Source: Amphirosellinia nigrospora (Eukaryota; Ascomycota; Sordariomycetes; Xylariales; Xylariaceae). From it: 64,000 bases of DNA. The translations under genes were made by a program, and so were the position numbers. Shown piece after piece: positions 14,825 through 28,304 of this stretch. Numbering within the stretch: the stretch's first letter is position 1; the number at the start of each line of letters is the position of its first letter. The DNA lies in contig SCHM01000002.1 in NCBI GenBank assembly GCA_004123355.1, positions 2,728,001 to 2,792,000 on the forward strand, given 5' to 3'. The notes under the pieces were generated by a model. The model searched no databases. It saw nothing but the letters and a program-made list of their open reading frames with translations, and had not been told where the DNA came from.

Positions 14825-17800
14825 ATGCGAGACCCATCTCCCAACTCGACTTCCAAACTGAGTCAGAACACCTTGGAGCGACAATTTGTGGGCGGCAAAA
14901 CCAACATCGAGCAACAACAACATGGAGGCGAAGAGTCGTACGTGGATCCTACAAGCTTAAAGGTCGTACACAGGCCGTCAACAAGCCGTCGTGTCGATAT
15001 CATTTTCGTCCATGGTCTCGGAGGCGCCAGTCGAAGAACATGGTCGAAGCACGGCAACCCCAGTCTATTCTGGCCCGCAACATTTCTCCCACTCGAGCCA
15101 GATATCAAAGAAGCTCGGATTTTGACTTTTGGGTATAATTCGAATTTCCGACCTGGAAGTGGAAAGAGCAAGATGTCCATCCTCGATTTCGCGAAAGACC
15201 TGCTATATGATATGAAGTATGCAGTAGATGAAGAGCCTATATCAAGCCACGAGAGCCTCCGGATGGGGGAAGTTAGTAATACGATACCTAAGATGTTAAC
15301 TAGACACTGATTTAGTTTTAGCGCCCGATAATCTTCATTGTCCATTCGATGGGCGGTCTTATTGTCAAAGAGGTATTAGCCAAGATGCCAGCACCGAGCC
15401 GCACTTGAGCATTTAGCTAATTACTTCTCCCTGCGCACTAGGCTTACATGCAGGGGCAAAATGATCCAGCATATGCTGAAATTATTGAAGCAGTCTCTTC
15501 AATCATATTCCTCTCGACACCACATCGTGGCACGAATCTAGCAGAAACATTAAATCGTATACTGCGCGTATCTTTTGTTAGCAGCCCTATGCAATTCATT
15601 GCAGAGCTATCTGCTGGATCGCAAACACTCCAGAAGCTCAACGAACAATTCCGCCATATTGCTCCTAGGTTACAGGTAGTCTCATTCTACGAGACCCGCC
15701 CTACATCGATGGCTAAAGCTCAAGTGGTAAGTGGTGCCCTTCCAGACTGATCCATTAAGTAGTTAACTTAAACTTACATATATATTACAAGATGGTTTTA
15801 GAAAAAGATTCCTCTGTTCTCGGGTACCCTGGGGAAGTGTCCAAGCCCCTAGATGCTGATCATCATGACGTTTGCAAATTCGACGGCCCAGAAGATCCGC
15901 GATATATCGCAGTCCGAAATGTTTTAAAGTCACTAGTTGGAAGGGCGGGAGAATCAAGTGAGGCACTATTTTTTTTTACACCGGTGCACCTCCGTAATTG
16001 TACTAACGAGGTGCCTTGAGATACAAATGTCGAAGATAAAACTAAAGACACCAAACTCGGTGGACAACTCAACTTTGAGGACTATCTCTCCGTACACGAG
16101 ACTCCTGATAGCGATTATAACTTTTTTCGCGACCGATGGGTATCTGGCACATGCAAATGGATTCTTGATCATAAATCTTTTACAGAATGGGTGGAAGATC
16201 AACATTCCAAACCACGAGTCCTTTGGATACACGGCAATGCAGCCAGCGGCAAATCCATTCTCTCTTCCTTTATAATTGATCACCTAGTTCAACGCAAATT
16301 ACGATGCCATTACTTCTTTATACGCTTTCTAGATCAGAAAAAACGAACTATAAGTATGGTGTTGAGATCTCTGGCGTGTCAACTTGCCAACTCCATTCCA
16401 GCCTATGCGAAAAGCCTCAGCCAATTAGAAGCCGCCGTCGCGGACCTCAAAAATGCAGATTACCGAACCGTCTGGCAGTGGCTTTTTAAACAGACTCTAT
16501 TCCAGCTAGAGATCGAGTCGCCGATCTTTTGGGTTATAGATGGCGTTGATGAAGCAGACAGTCCAAGTTCTATTATACGATTGTTGTCAGAACTATCTCT
16601 AACGAGCATACCTTTACGGATACTTATTGTCAGCCGTAAAACACATGAAATATCATCCGCTTTCCAGAAGCTCGGAAAACAAGTTCACATGGAGACGATA
16701 CGCACTGAAGGCAACGCGGATGACTTTCAGTCTTACATCAGTCATGAGATGGACCTCGCTGGAGATGATTCCTATTTGGATGAAGTCTCCTCGAGGTTGC
16801 TTGATCGAGCGAAGGGCAACTTTCTATGGTTGCATTTGGCCGTCCAGAAAGTTAACAGTTGCTATACGAAACAAGACGTCGAGCACGCTATGGACTACCT
16901 CCCTTCGGGGATGGAGGCCTTATATGATCGAATGTCACTTTCCATACAATCGCAGGCCAAAGAAAGTGATCGCCGGCTGGGTCGCAATATCCTTGGCTGG
17001 ACTGCTTGTGCCCAACGACCCATGATAGTCGAAGAACTTAGTGATGCTCTAGCCAATAATGGCGTCCTAGAGATTCATAGGACAATCGGTGATCTATGCG
17101 GCGGCTTTGTCACTGTTGACCACGAGGGAAAAGTGGCCATGGTACACGAAACAGCACGAGAGTACTTGACTAGAAGAAGCGACGAAGATCGCCCGCTTGT
17201 CATTGACCAAAAGTTGACTAACTATCAATTGTTGAAGAGGTGTATAGCGCGCCTCACGGATCCGATGTTACGAAGCCAAATTAACCGAAATCAGCAATCT
17301 GCTTTTCTTGACTATGCTATGGAAGCGTGGTTCATTCACTTCGCCCGGTCATCAACATCTGACCCTGATGTTCTAGAGACAGTAGTGAAATTTCTTCGCA
17401 GCCCACACGTCCTTACCTGGATATATGTTATTGCCAGGCGAAAGGAGTTACAAATTCTCGTTGTAGCTTCTCGTCATATGACAGATGTTGTACTGAAATT
17501 GCGGGTAACGGGTATTGACGAGACGTTAGCACAGCATAGGGCCGTTGATGTCATTGAAAGTTGGGCAACAGATCTAATCAAGATTGTCGGCAAGTTTGGA
17601 AATACCCTTAAGCAATATCCCGACTCCATCTATAAGCTTGTCCACCATTTTGCCCGGAGGATTCAATCATATACCAGCAGTTCGGCCGTAAGGAAAGCAG
17701 ATCACTTCATGTCTCAGGCTTCGCGAGCAACACATGGGATGACTGCCTTGCACGCTTCACTTTAGACCAAGGAGCAGTCGCTTCGTCAGTCATTGCTGCT

Positions 17801-19888
17801 GGAAGTCGCATAGCCGTTCTCGCCAACGTTCGAAAAACCGGTCACGTCATCATCTACCGAGCAGCCACATTTGAAGAACAGCGACGAGTTACTCATCCCG
17901 AGCGGGTGTTCAAAATTCAGTTCAATAAACTTGGCACTCTCCTCGTTAGCTATGGTTATATAACCACTCGAGTTTGGGATATGACAACCGGGGAATGCAT
18001 TCAAACTGTCAAAAATCCGTCCAAACGACCCCGACCGCAAACCTTGCTATTTTCTTCGGATAGCAGTACGGTTCTGGTTGGAAGTGAGGACAGATGTGTG
18101 AGGTCATTTCTTTTAGAGAGAACGCTGTGTGAATGGACTACCAAGGTGCAGATTGACGAACAGACCCTTGAGAATACTACTCTTAATTTCCCAATGTGTT
18201 CTGCTTTAAGCCCGGACGGAAATATGATAGCATTTGGATACCGCGGCCACCCGGCCACATGCTGGGAGCTGGAACCACCCATGCTGCTTGGCCAGTGCAA
18301 TATGACACTGGAAGCTGCTGACATGACGATTCAGGATAGCACGTGGGGTGAAGTGTTCCAACTCGCATGGCATCCACTCAGCATTGAAATCATCGGCCTC
18401 AATCAGGTTGGTCTCCTATTCAGGTGGGATCCATATGAGGAAGAGCCCAACATGACAACCCACACAGGAGCAGATTATTTCGCCCTCAACCAGGACGGTT
18501 CTCTTATAGTCACTGGCGATGCTGTAGGGACGGTGAAGATACTCGCAACAGCTGATTTCTCCTTACTTTATCAACTTTCCTCTCAGGATCCAATTTCGTA
18601 CATGTCTTTCAGCACAGATTCACGGCGCATATACGATATCCGCGGGGTATGGTAACGTCTGGGAGCCAAACACATTGGTGCGCCTGGCTGATAGTTCCGA
18701 GTACCCCGATCACAACAGTGATATGTACAGCGAAACGGAGAGTCTCGCCAAGATCTCTCTCAACATAGAACATCACTTTGCTAGAGTCGACAGTGTCATA
18801 GCCCTCGCCGGTCAATCCGTCGGCCCACTGTACTGTTATGGTACAGAGGATGGCGTTGCAGTCTTAGGCGAGGTGGGACGTGGTCGGGTTTGCGAGCTAG
18901 AGCGACTGAAGAGCTACATGTCAATCGAGCAAGTTGCTTGGAGTGACGATGGTCGACTAGTTGGGTTGGTGGACTTAACTGGGAGGCTATCAATTAAACG
19001 AGTTACCAAAGCTAGCGACAATCGGGATAGTTGGCAAGTGCAGGAGGAATTTGACATTTCGATACCTACTAGCAAAGGACCTATCACTCAGTTGATTTTC
19101 CATCCCGTGGGAGCGAATTACTTGCCTCCACCCCACGACACTTTTCTCAGTCAATTTGAAGTCGCGAGTCCTCAAAGAAGCACCACTGCCACCGTCAATA
19201 GGAGAAGGTCAAATGGCTCTGCCATCCAACAACGGTAGAATACCTACTAAGTTTCGGAATTATGGCTGTCAGGGTATTTGATTGGGCCACCCTCAAAGAA
19301 GTCGAGATTTACAAATACTCTCCGCCTAGAAGCCCAACGTCCTCGACAACGTTGTCTACTTTGTCCTCGCACGAAAACCAACGAAGCTTCCAGAGGGACG
19401 CTGAAAAGCTCGGTAGGGTATTTTCTAACGTCGACTCTCCCCATATATTATTACAAGTATCCCAGTCACCAACATTGGGTCAACTCGAAACGCAATATCT
19501 ACTATTTGATGTAACAGAACTTCAACTCAGCTTGCCAAGAAGTCATACGAATATGGGCAACGGCAACATCACATACACATTAGTTCCCCCAGATATTACA
19601 AGCCGTATACGTGAGCCACTAGGGTTTCTGTCTCATCGAAGGCTCGTTTTCCTCGACGTCGATCGTTGGATATGCACCTGGCGTCTTCCGGCCTTACTTT
19701 CAGCGCGCCCACAACGAATTCGAGGTTCCAAGTCTAGTCTGGCTGATATTGAGCAGTACTATTTTCTTCCTGGGGATTGGGTCACTGCTAACGAGGCACA
19801 TCTATGCACTGTCCTGCCGGATGGGACGCTACTCTGTCCACGGAACGGAGATGTAGCTACGGTGCAGTCCACTAAACTAAGGAAATAA
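14825..19888 (+). CDS. NLR-like protein: SesB-type alpha/beta hydrolase + NACHT + WD40
   Basis: A fungal NOD-like receptor of the type linked to non-self recognition. Exons: 14825-15271, 15322-15372, 15442-15726, 15792-15957, 16021-19888; the fourth intron has a perfect TACTAAC branch (16000-16006). The N-terminal serine-hydrolase domain shows FVHGLGG (about 15010), the nucleophile elbow VHSMGGLIVKE (about 15340-15372) and STPHRGTNLA. The NACHT begins with the P-loop GNAASGKS (16233-16256), Walker B FWVIDGVDEAD (about 16528-16560) and the sensor-like RILIVSRK. A helical part (to about 17640) leads to the standard linker and a divergent WD40 propeller (about 17780-19800), closing with LPGDW...LCPRNGDVA at the C-terminus. 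The frame slips at about 17642, 18645, 19110 and 19240, but the domain series is complete, about 1600 residues. The true start may lie upstream of 14825. The trigger and the role of the hydrolase are inferred only from the family. Confidence 0.88.
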
Positions 19889-20679
19889 AGAGCGGTACTT
19901 ATTCCTTTGATTGTCATAGGAACAGGAGACTGGGATGCTCTAGTCTAATCAGATAATTGTAATATATTGTTGTGTAAATTTACTTCTAACCCTTCTACGA
20001 AAGCAAGCAAAATAGAACTAGATGTGACAGTGATGTCACGGCATATGGCCGCAGTTAAGAATATCCAACCGAGTCAACATAAGAGAACTATTGATGTAAT
20101 ACTGTGTGAATATACCGACAGACTGGAACCCCATCTAAGACAGGAAGCCAACATATCATGCATACTATCACATGAGTATGATTATCTCTATACGAGACTT
20201 TAGCTATCTGCCTACCCGCGTGTTTCCTGATACTCTGAGATGATAATATGAAAGTATAGGCGGCGTTGTAGTATAAACCTAGATGTGATAATAATACCTT
20301 GGTTATGGTATAAAAACTATCAGCACTAACGAAACCACGGAAAATGAGCTGAGGAGGAGAGAAAGGCCAGAGAGGTTGACCTAGTGGCCGGAATTCCACA
20401 GCGGCTCGGTTCGGAGGGGCAGGTGAAGGTGGGGTTGAGACGGCGCACGCCCCACCACCGAACAGGCCAACGTCTCGAAGCTAAAGTGCACCCCACGTTT
20501 CCAAAATTACAGCCAGCACATGCATCTTCATCTTCACAACTGCTAATCCACCACCACCACCTCGACAAGCATCGCACTCCGCCATATACCAACACGATAG
20601 CGACGCTCAAAGCAGAGCTAACTCTAGATATCACGCTCCGACGGACCAAAGCCGACACAGGAGGAAAAAGCACATCACA
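19889..20679. other. Intergenic region upstream of SRP19
   Basis: It contains the NLR 3' flank and the SRP19 promoter and leader. AT-rich DNA (19960-20340) changes abruptly near 20390 to GC-rich, purine-then-pyrimidine sequence with CCACCACCACC near 20550, which fits a 5' untranslated leader. No RNA gene was recognised. Confidence 0.5.
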
Positions 20680-21575
20680 ATGTCGCACGCAAGGATAGAG
20701 GAGGTATCCGACAGCGACGACGACGTCTCGGACCCCAGCGAGGGCGACATCGACGACTTCCGAGACTCCGACATCCTGCGCGCGATCCCCACAAAGTCAA
20801 CACCCTCCCAATCTCAAGCCATCGCCACCCCACCGCCGCAGCAGCAACAACACACGCAACAACAAGCCCCCCAGCCGGGCCTGCAGCCGGCCGACATCAA
20901 AGACTACCAGATGCTCTACCCAGTCTACTTCGACGCGACGCGGACGCGCGCGCAGGGCCGGCGGGTGTCGTCGTCCCTCGCCGTGAAGAGCCCGCTGGCG
21001 CGCGAGATCGCCAACGCGTGCGCGGCGCTGCGGCTGTCCCCGGTCTTCGAGGCGCACCGGACGCACCCCAAGGACTGGGCGAACCCGGGGCGGGTGCGGG
21101 TGGCGCTCAAGGAGGCGCGGGCGCGCAACCACCCGGTCAAGAACAAGCACCACCTCTACGTCGTCGTGGCCAAGTACCTCCAGGAGCACCCGACGACGGA
21201 CGACGCGCCGGCCCTGCGGCAGGGGATGCGGGGCATGGGCCTCGGCAGCCTCGGGGGCGCCGCCGGCGGCGACCTGTACGCCGACGGGAAGCCCTGGCCG
21301 CGCCCCGCCGTGCCCAGGGCGTGGAAGATGGGGAGCTGCTGCCCGCTTACTCGGCCGCCATGACGGGTGGCGGCGTCAGTGAGAATGCGTTCAAGGATAT
21401 GATGCGTGAGATGCAGAATCAGGGAGGGCCGGGTGGGATGCCGGGTATGCCTGGTATGAACGCGGACATGATGAGCATGTTGCAGGGCATGGGCATGGGC
21501 GGAGGAGGAGGTGGTGGTCCTGCTATAGGTGGGAGCGAGGGTGGTGGGAAGAAGGGGAAGAAGGGCAAGAAATGA
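20680..21575 (+). CDS. SEC65: Signal recognition particle subunit SRP19 (Sec65), one frame slip
   Basis: It binds SRP RNA and helps SRP54 assembly for co-translational targeting to the endoplasmic reticulum; it is assembled in the nucleolus and acts in the cytosol. The acidic N-terminus (SDSDDDVSDPSEGD) and a glutamine-rich stretch precede the SRP19 domain: YPVYFDATRTRAQGRRV (about 20917-20967), REIANAC, the HPKDWANPGRVRV loop and KNKHHLYVVVAKYL (about 21140-21180). The C-terminal part is Gly/Met-rich and ends in a lysine tail (GGKKGKKGKK), common in fungal orthologues. The frame changes near 21333, where a run of four G stands and five would keep the frame into ELLPAYSAAM. With that, the length is about 298 residues with no intron. 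Strong GC3 bias marks the first 600 bp as genuinely coding. It is expected to be essential, which argues for a sequence error, not a dead gene. Confidence 0.92.
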
Positions 21576-21954
21576 GAGATCATATCGAGGGTCAGTTCGC
21601 CGGGTCGTAGCCTGATAAGAACAACAACATTGTTTTTGAAGCATATCAATTGCTCAAGACTGGCTGTCTAATAACTGCTCGTGGCTTACATAAGTTCGTG
21701 AGTTAGATTACACAAAATCACAATGAAGAGCACCGACATTACAATGTGAAGACGAAATCAAAGTGGTACAGCCGACCAACTGGCTTCAATAGTTCCTACA
21801 CACTTTTTAATGATACAATACAAAGGGTATCTAAAGTCGTCGTAACGTCTTAACAGAACAACTGTAGCCAAAACCCAAACTCAATTTTGGAGATACCTAG
21901 TTGGCTAGCCTGATTTGTTCTTACAATCATGACCAGAACTTTCGAGTTGTTCAT
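21576..21954. other. Convergent 3' region between SRP19 and dynactin
   Basis: A 379-bp AT-leaning spacer holds the two 3' untranslated regions. AATAAA-like AT stretches occur near 21810 but no strict poly(A) signal can be assigned. No gene. Confidence 0.5.
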
Positions 21955-24900
21955 TTACAAGACAAGCCGTCCTTGCATCCCTTCCCACTCCCGCGATCCC
22001 ACGATCTGAACTTCGTTACCACTGCCGGGGATCAATTTGCCATCAATATCGGGGAGGTGGATCTGCAGCCTTGCCGCAGCTTTCCTCATTTTCGTATGAT
22101 CTAGTCCCGCCCGCGGCCTTGTTGTTGCTTCATCACAAGTGTCTTCTGTACGACAGAGTTCTCCCAACTCTTCCAGGCTGCGAAGTCCTCCAGCTTGGCG
22201 GCATGGTATTGTGGAGTCACTCTGGCAGGTCGCCATGCCAGCTTGTCCTTGGGAAGAGCATTCAAATTGTATACAGTGGCAGAAGTGGCCATATATAGGA
22301 GCTCGGACAGTACGTCTTTACCCTCGGCGGTAATTAAGGCTTTCCTCTGTTCGGCAATTGAAGTAGGCTTTGTAAGCGGCTCAGCGAGCCAGTCATACTT
22401 CGGCTGCTCGGTCACCCGTGCTCGGCGATTATCTTCTCTCAGATACCGTACGGCAGCCTGCAAGTTCCCGATGTCGCTCTTGAGGCGTCCATCTCACGAG
22501 CCGTAGCAACTGCACGTTCCTGGCCTGCCTTAGCACCTGCCTTGTCAGTCGCATCACCATAGGCTCTGCTGTCGCCGGCGATCTTCTTCCACTTGTCACG
22601 GTCTGCTTCGAGGGTCTTGGCTTCACGGTCTTGTTGCTCGATATCTTTCTTGAGATTGTCCACCTGACTTTGAGCATCTGCTATCTGTGCCTCGAGATCT
22701 GACATGCGAGAGGCCTTGGCATTGGCATCGCGCATACGCGCTTCGAGAGTTTCGATACGTAGAGTAGCAGTGCTGAGATTCTCATCCCGTAGGGCAATTT
22801 CACGACGAGCCTGGTTATAATGCTCCTTGACTTGACGCAATTCTTCTTCGGCATCAACAGGAATAGTTTTGAGGGCCTTAAGCTTTGAGCCCGGAGAATC
22901 CAGGGTTCAGGGTGCGTTCGAATTCTTGGGTTTGTGATAAGTCGGCGCAGACAGCGGCTAGATCAGTCACTTGGTTGGTAAGAGTTCGGATCCTAGACAT
23001 AAGCTGAGAACAAATCTGACTCCGCAGATGAGAAGGTGGCCGTAACTGTCTTCTGCACAGTAGCTGACTTCCGCATGTGTGAATGGCTCGTCACGCCCTT
23101 CTATAGGAGTAACTTATACAAGTCGAGACCAATGGTACGAGAATATCTCCTAATTCTCGACTAGCAGCTTCACACTGTTCGAAAGCCTCCAAAGTGTCGG
23201 GAGTTAGAGCAAGCGATCTCGCTCTAAGATCTTCGAGAGACCGGACTGCCTTGGAGACAATGACTTGGCGCTGCGCGTCTGGCTAATGACCGATCTGCGC
23301 GCTTGGCAAAGTGCTGGGCAAGTTCATCATCTTCCTCATTCGCCGGCACCATCCTCTGCACCATTTCTTTCGTCACGCCAAAGCTGTGGCGGCCGACTCC
23401 AGGTGACTCTGCATCAGCATCTTATCTACATCCGCAAAGCTCTCGAGTCCTTCAGAAATATGGACTTCTCCGAGATGGGTCATGAGAGCAATAGAACGCT
23501 GTAGTTCATCGGCACACTGCTTTTCCTTAAGTTCATCCTTCTTGAGACCTTCAATCCAGTTATTCAGAGCTCGTTCAACAGGCTCAAGCTCGTACAAGGC
23601 GGCTTGATACTTCGCAAATTCCGCCAAAGAGCAGTGGCTGATGCCATTGAAAGCGATCGCACATTGAAGCTACCCACGTGAGCTTGTCTATCACATCACA
23701 ACCAGCAAACACATCGTCCTCGTGCCCAGGATGTGCCTGGCTAACTCGTTCCTTGATGAAACCATGGAGAAGGTTCGCCTTGAACGACAGTCGAGTAACC
23801 GCAACAGGGCGAGAACAGAGTCTCTGTCGGTGCTAAAGCTTTCTGGCAAGAAGAGCTTAACGATATCGAGGTGTTGCTGTGCTTCTTGAGCCCCCATTCG
23901 CTGCATCTCCAGGTCAATGGTCTTAATCTGGGTCTTGGCAGCGGAAATTTGGAGTTTCTGGTTAAGGTCATCATAAGACGGGCGTTGCTATTAAGCTGCT
24001 CTGATTCAGCTTCATTAACAGCATGAGAGGCGCGCATATCCTCGAGATCCGACTGCAGATTTGTGACAAGCTCCGGAACCGGGATAGCGTGTACTCGAGG
24101 TCTCCAACAGCATCGTCCTTTTCCACTGCTCGCCGAGCTTGTTCAGTAATAATGTGTCTTTGAAGTCGAGCTCTTCTTGCATCTCTCTCTCATTCTGGAC
24201 ATGATTCACTTCAAGTTCATCGTTGATTTCCTTCAAGGCCTCGAGATCCTCAATTACAGCTTTGAGTTCCTGGATCTGTTCGGACTGCTGAAGCTTCTCA
24301 TAGCTCAACTGTTCAATCATAGCTTCAGCTCCCAAGTTGTCGTCGAGTTGTTGTCGTAGGTCCTCGGCGCGCAATTCCGATTCAACAGCTTCTCCTTGGC
24401 GATTTGATACTGCTCCTTGATCGCTTCAAATTCTCCACATCCTTCTCTAGAGACTTGATCTGGGCCTTGTTCTCTCATCCTGCTCCTGGGTAATATCCCG
24501 AAGCGAATCAGAGCCTCACGCAGCCGCTCATTGTTCCGTTCCATCTGCAGCCCCCAGTGCTCGCCCTCTTTCGGGGGACATACCCTGCGAGCTCTGTGTT
24601 CTCTTCCCGCAAGATTTCAACCTCCAACTCAAGTTCCTTGCCTTTTGCTTCAAGGCCTCGAGTTCAACTTTGAGAACCTCGGCTGTTTCCTCGGCCATCT
24701 CACGGTCTAGCGTTGCCAGCTCCATGATGGGTCATGTCGCTTGCAGTTCTTCCTGGTTCAGCGTACCTCGGCTCCTCACTTGTTTCCGCATGCAACTTCT
24801 TGAACGTAGTCTGGAACTTGCCCTCATCTTCTTATTGATCGTCTCAACTTGTCGCGTTGCTCTTGAATCCGCCATCTCTTTGAGTCTATCGCGATTCGCC

Positions 24901-25939
24901 TCTCTTTCTCTCGAGAATTTAAGCTTTGTCTTCAATCTTCGTTCTCTCTGCTAATAGCATTACTAGCTGCCGTTCTAGGTGTTTGTACTCGCTGACCCGG
25001 GTGTTCGAGAGCTTGTTGCACTTGTTGGTGTTGCGAGGCTGTGGCAGTGGCGCCAGATGCAGCTTTCCAGAGCCTCGTTCGAGACCGTACGGGGCTAGTT
25101 GTCTGTTCTCCGTCCTCTTAAGGGGAACTGATTCTGACTATCCCCAGCTTCATTACCTAAGATGGACTCGCGGATATACTCTCCCAGAGTTAGGCGAGCA
25201 AGTCGTTGACCAGGACCTGTCGACACCTTCCCCGCAGGCTTGTGACCAGGTGTTGTTCTTGTAGTCGTTGGAGCAGAGGCAGAGGGCCGGCGTCTCGCCC
25301 CAGCCGCAGGGAGAGCAGGTGGCCCCATAGATGTCCTCACCCCAACCGATGGCCGAGACTTCGCTCCAACACCTGAGGGCCGGGGATTCGAAGGTGTAGC
25401 GGTTCGGGACGTCACCGCGCTTGACGGCGCAGTGCCTAGTTGTTTCGTGGGCGACTTTATGGGAGACTGCGACTATACAATCGTTAATTCAATCAATCGT
25501 TTGGCCATAACAAGAGCATAACACAGCATACCCTGACTAAACTAGATGGACGGGATGCGCGTGGCACGGGACTCGGACTGGGCGCATTCAGGCTCATTCG
25601 CTTCCCCAGTTGGGTCGTTGACGGAATTCGGCCGTCCCATAGTGCCAGGGCCGACATTGCTCGCTCTTGATGATGCCTTGCGAACAGGAGCCGTCTTGGG
25701 GGCGGGAGGAGGGGCCGGCTGCAAGACTGCGATGGTGGTAGGCCGCACAAACATGCCCCTGCCGGGCGAGCAGTCGAAGTACCGCTCGCCCTGGACGGCG
25801 CCGTCGTTCTTGCCCGAGTCATCGTCGAGCTCGACGCCGACCCAGTCGCCGACGGCGAAATGGGTCTGGCCGATGAGCGAATGGTGGCGTTGCGGCCATC
25901 GCTTAGCTGGATGTACTGCCCAACTGCTATCTCGGACAT
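21955..25939 (-). CDS. Dynactin large subunit p150Glued (many frame slips)
   Basis: It links cytoplasmic dynein to microtubules and activates dynein-driven transport of nuclei, endosomes and vesicles. The start MSEIAVGQYIQLSDGRNATIR (25939) opens an N-terminal CAP-Gly domain with HFAVGDWVGVELDDDSGKNDGAV; the GKNDG motif that grips microtubule and EB1 tails lies at about 25800-25815. An intron lies at 25473-25531 (donor GTATGC, acceptor TATAG). A basic Ser/Thr/Pro-rich linker follows (KSPTKQLGTAPSS..., about 25460-25150), then long heptad-rich coiled coil (25.0-23.95 kb), the conserved dynactin domain with HLDIVKLFLPESF (about 23870-23830), more coiled coil (22.85-22.45 kb) and the C-terminal RKAAARLQIHLPD and VQIVGSREWEG. 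Ten or more frame changes break the frame, some perhaps unrecognised introns. The summed length is about 1300 residues, as in other filamentous fungi. Neurospora calls this gene ro-3. Confidence 0.88.
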
Positions 25940-26700
25940 GTTTGTTGCTCTACCATCGGGCCTGTGCTGGTCGTTTAGGCATGGCGAGCCGCCGAGGACG
26001 GGTTGGATGCTGGTGAGCTAGGTGGAAAGAACCCGAGCTGGCGCTATTTGGCTTGTGTTTGAGGTTGAGGGTTGCTTTGTTCTAAGTGGAACGCGTCGTC
26101 AACTTATTCGATTACGCGACTTGCACAAGTCGGTGTCATTGTACAATATACAGTGTATGATAGTTGCGATACTGTCTTCACCGCACAGTGTGCTGGTCTC
26201 ACCTGACCACCACATTTCAAGTCATACTAAGTCAATATATTGTCTCTCATACTCAATAATTCCGGAACATTCTTCTGTGACACTACTCTTATTCTCCCTT
26301 TTTACATCCTGAAGTTAGGACACATAGGCTAGCTTTCATCCTTACACCACATTTATCTTAGTCTACATCACCCTTCACCATAGAAAGTTACCTCTATAAT
26401 GATCAGCTGAGAAGCAACAGCTATAATATTTCAAGCTACGTACAATTGTATGTATGTATTATGTGATATGCCATTATCCAAGCTCAAAGCCAAACCGTAG
26501 ATACAATGATTCAAGTTGAAACATACGTACTGTCACATCCCTCCTAAATAGAAGCAGGTTGTCAGGGAGCTCCCCCCTTTACCTCATCTCTCTTATTCAA
26601 GACATACCTCAATATTTCACTTTCCTCGTTTTCATTGAAGCCAGAGTTCTTCCACAATTCAATAACTCATAAAGCTATGACGCTCAGCCCCAGCCCAACC
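25940..26700. promoter_or_regulatory. Dynactin promoter region up to the AT-rich block
   Basis: This 760-bp stretch has normal host composition and keeps CpA and TpG, so RIP has not spread here. No other gene is visible; the open frame at 26022-26312 has no recognisable content. Confidence 0.5.
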
Positions 26701-26757
26701 CCCGGAGTCAACGATTTCTTATTTAGGAAGGATCTTAGCTCTAGAAACACTGTTTCG
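26701..26757 (+). repeat. Left edge inverted repeat of the AT-rich block
   Basis: The sequence starting CCCGGAG and containing GATCTTAGCTCTA matches, in reverse complement, 61636-61694 at the far edge: about 45 of 59 aligned positions by eye, including a perfect 13-mer and a perfect 7-mer. Similarity seems to continue weakly inward. No target-site duplication is visible immediately outside. Confidence 0.65.
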
Positions 26758-28122
26758 TGAGTTTGTTTTAGGAGTTATATACTTAATTTAGTATACTAAC
26801 ATATTATATTTACTTTATTTAATTTATTTTTTATATAAAGCTAAACTTTTTTTGTTTTAGTGTAAAGTTAGAACTTAAGTTCTGATTTATTATATTGTAT
26901 GCTTTTTTATTATAATCTAGTTTAAAGTAGAACTTAGGTTTTAATTTATAATATTTGCTATATGTTTTTTTATTATATTAACCTATTAAAAAAAGTACTA
27001 AGGCGATACTAGCTAACAATATAAGCTGGAGTAATTATATAATAAAGTTCGGAGGGAGGAGGGAGAGATTTTAATCGTAGTAACTATTAAATGCCTAGTT
27101 TTTACCTAGATTATATTATTATTAGGCTATAGAGTTTAAGTATTAAATTAAAATATTATTATATAAGTATTATTATTTTTAAGCTTTATAAAATTTTTTA
27201 AGCTAAAATTTTTACCGAAAAAGTAGTAAAGGCGCGTTAATATATAACTAGCTTAATATTATTTATAAATAATATTTATTTTATTTAACTATTAATTAAA
27301 GTTTAAATAAACTAATAATTATTAGTTAAAAATATCGATAATTATAGCGAAGCTTAAGAATAATTTTATTTAGGATATATATACGAACTATAATATATAA
27401 TTATTTAATTTTATAAAGAAACCTAGCTAGTATTTAATAATACTGCTAGGTATATTTATTAAAAAAAACTTAAAAACTTAATATAAGATTATTAGCGATA
27501 TAATTATATTTAATGTTATTTTTAGCGATTTATAATATAATTTAGAAGTTTAAAATTATTATTTTAAAATTAGTTTAAACTATATTATATAATAAAGCTT
27601 TAGTTATATTTGCTATATATATATATTATTAGGTATATTTTAGTAAAATCTAATATTTTATGCTTAGGTGCAGTAAAAGCTTTTATAGTTATAATAATAA
27701 GGATAGCTACGTTAAAGGCGTAAAATATATAGTATTTTAGAAAAATATATAAATATTTTGTTTGCTAAAATAGTTATAATAATTTATTAGCTAATATTAA
27801 AATAAATTTAAAAAATAATCTTTATTAGCTATTAAATAATAGTAATATTACGGCTAATTTATATTATACGCTTATAATTTAGTCTTAATAGCGCTAAACT
27901 ATAAAAACAAAAATTAATTTTAAGTTTTTATATAATAAAATATAAATTTATAAATATAATAAATATAAACTCGAGAATTTTAAATAGTTTAAAAATAGTT
28001 AAATAAAAGTTAAAAGGTTATTTTGTTTAGATAAAATAATAAACAAATAGTTATATAAGTTTACGAAAGTTTATAAAGCTAAAAAATAAATATAAAGCTA
28101 TTTCGAATATAAAAACTATAAT

Positions 28123-28304
28123 ATTAAAGCAATTATATTTTTAATTTAATTACTTTAGCTAATTATAATATTAAAATAATTATATTTCTTAATTTAATTA
28201 TTTTAGCTAATTATAATATTAGATTAATTATATTTCTTAACTTAGTTTTAAGTTTAGTTGCCTTAGCTAACCATAATATTAAAGCAATTATACTTTTAAT
28301 TTAG
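28123..28304. repeat. Tandem repeat, about 47-60-bp unit, four copies
   Basis: Units begin ATTAAAGCAATTATA or ATTAAAATAATTATA and end TTAGCTAA(T/C)(T/C)ATAAT. The copies differ mainly by transitions, plus one internal 12-bp insertion. Confidence 0.8.

Noticed and set aside
14661-14861. 66-codon open frame ahead of the NLR
   Set aside because: It overlaps the NLR start in another frame and has no recognisable content; at most it marks an unresolved 5' exon.
20797-21189. 130-codon Arg/Leu-rich open frame opposite SRP19
   Set aside because: It is the GC-rich antisense shadow of the SRP19 coding exon.
26531-26560. TGTCACATCC word resembling a Gypsy LTR start
   Set aside because: No matching end or second copy in the window; composition is host-like.
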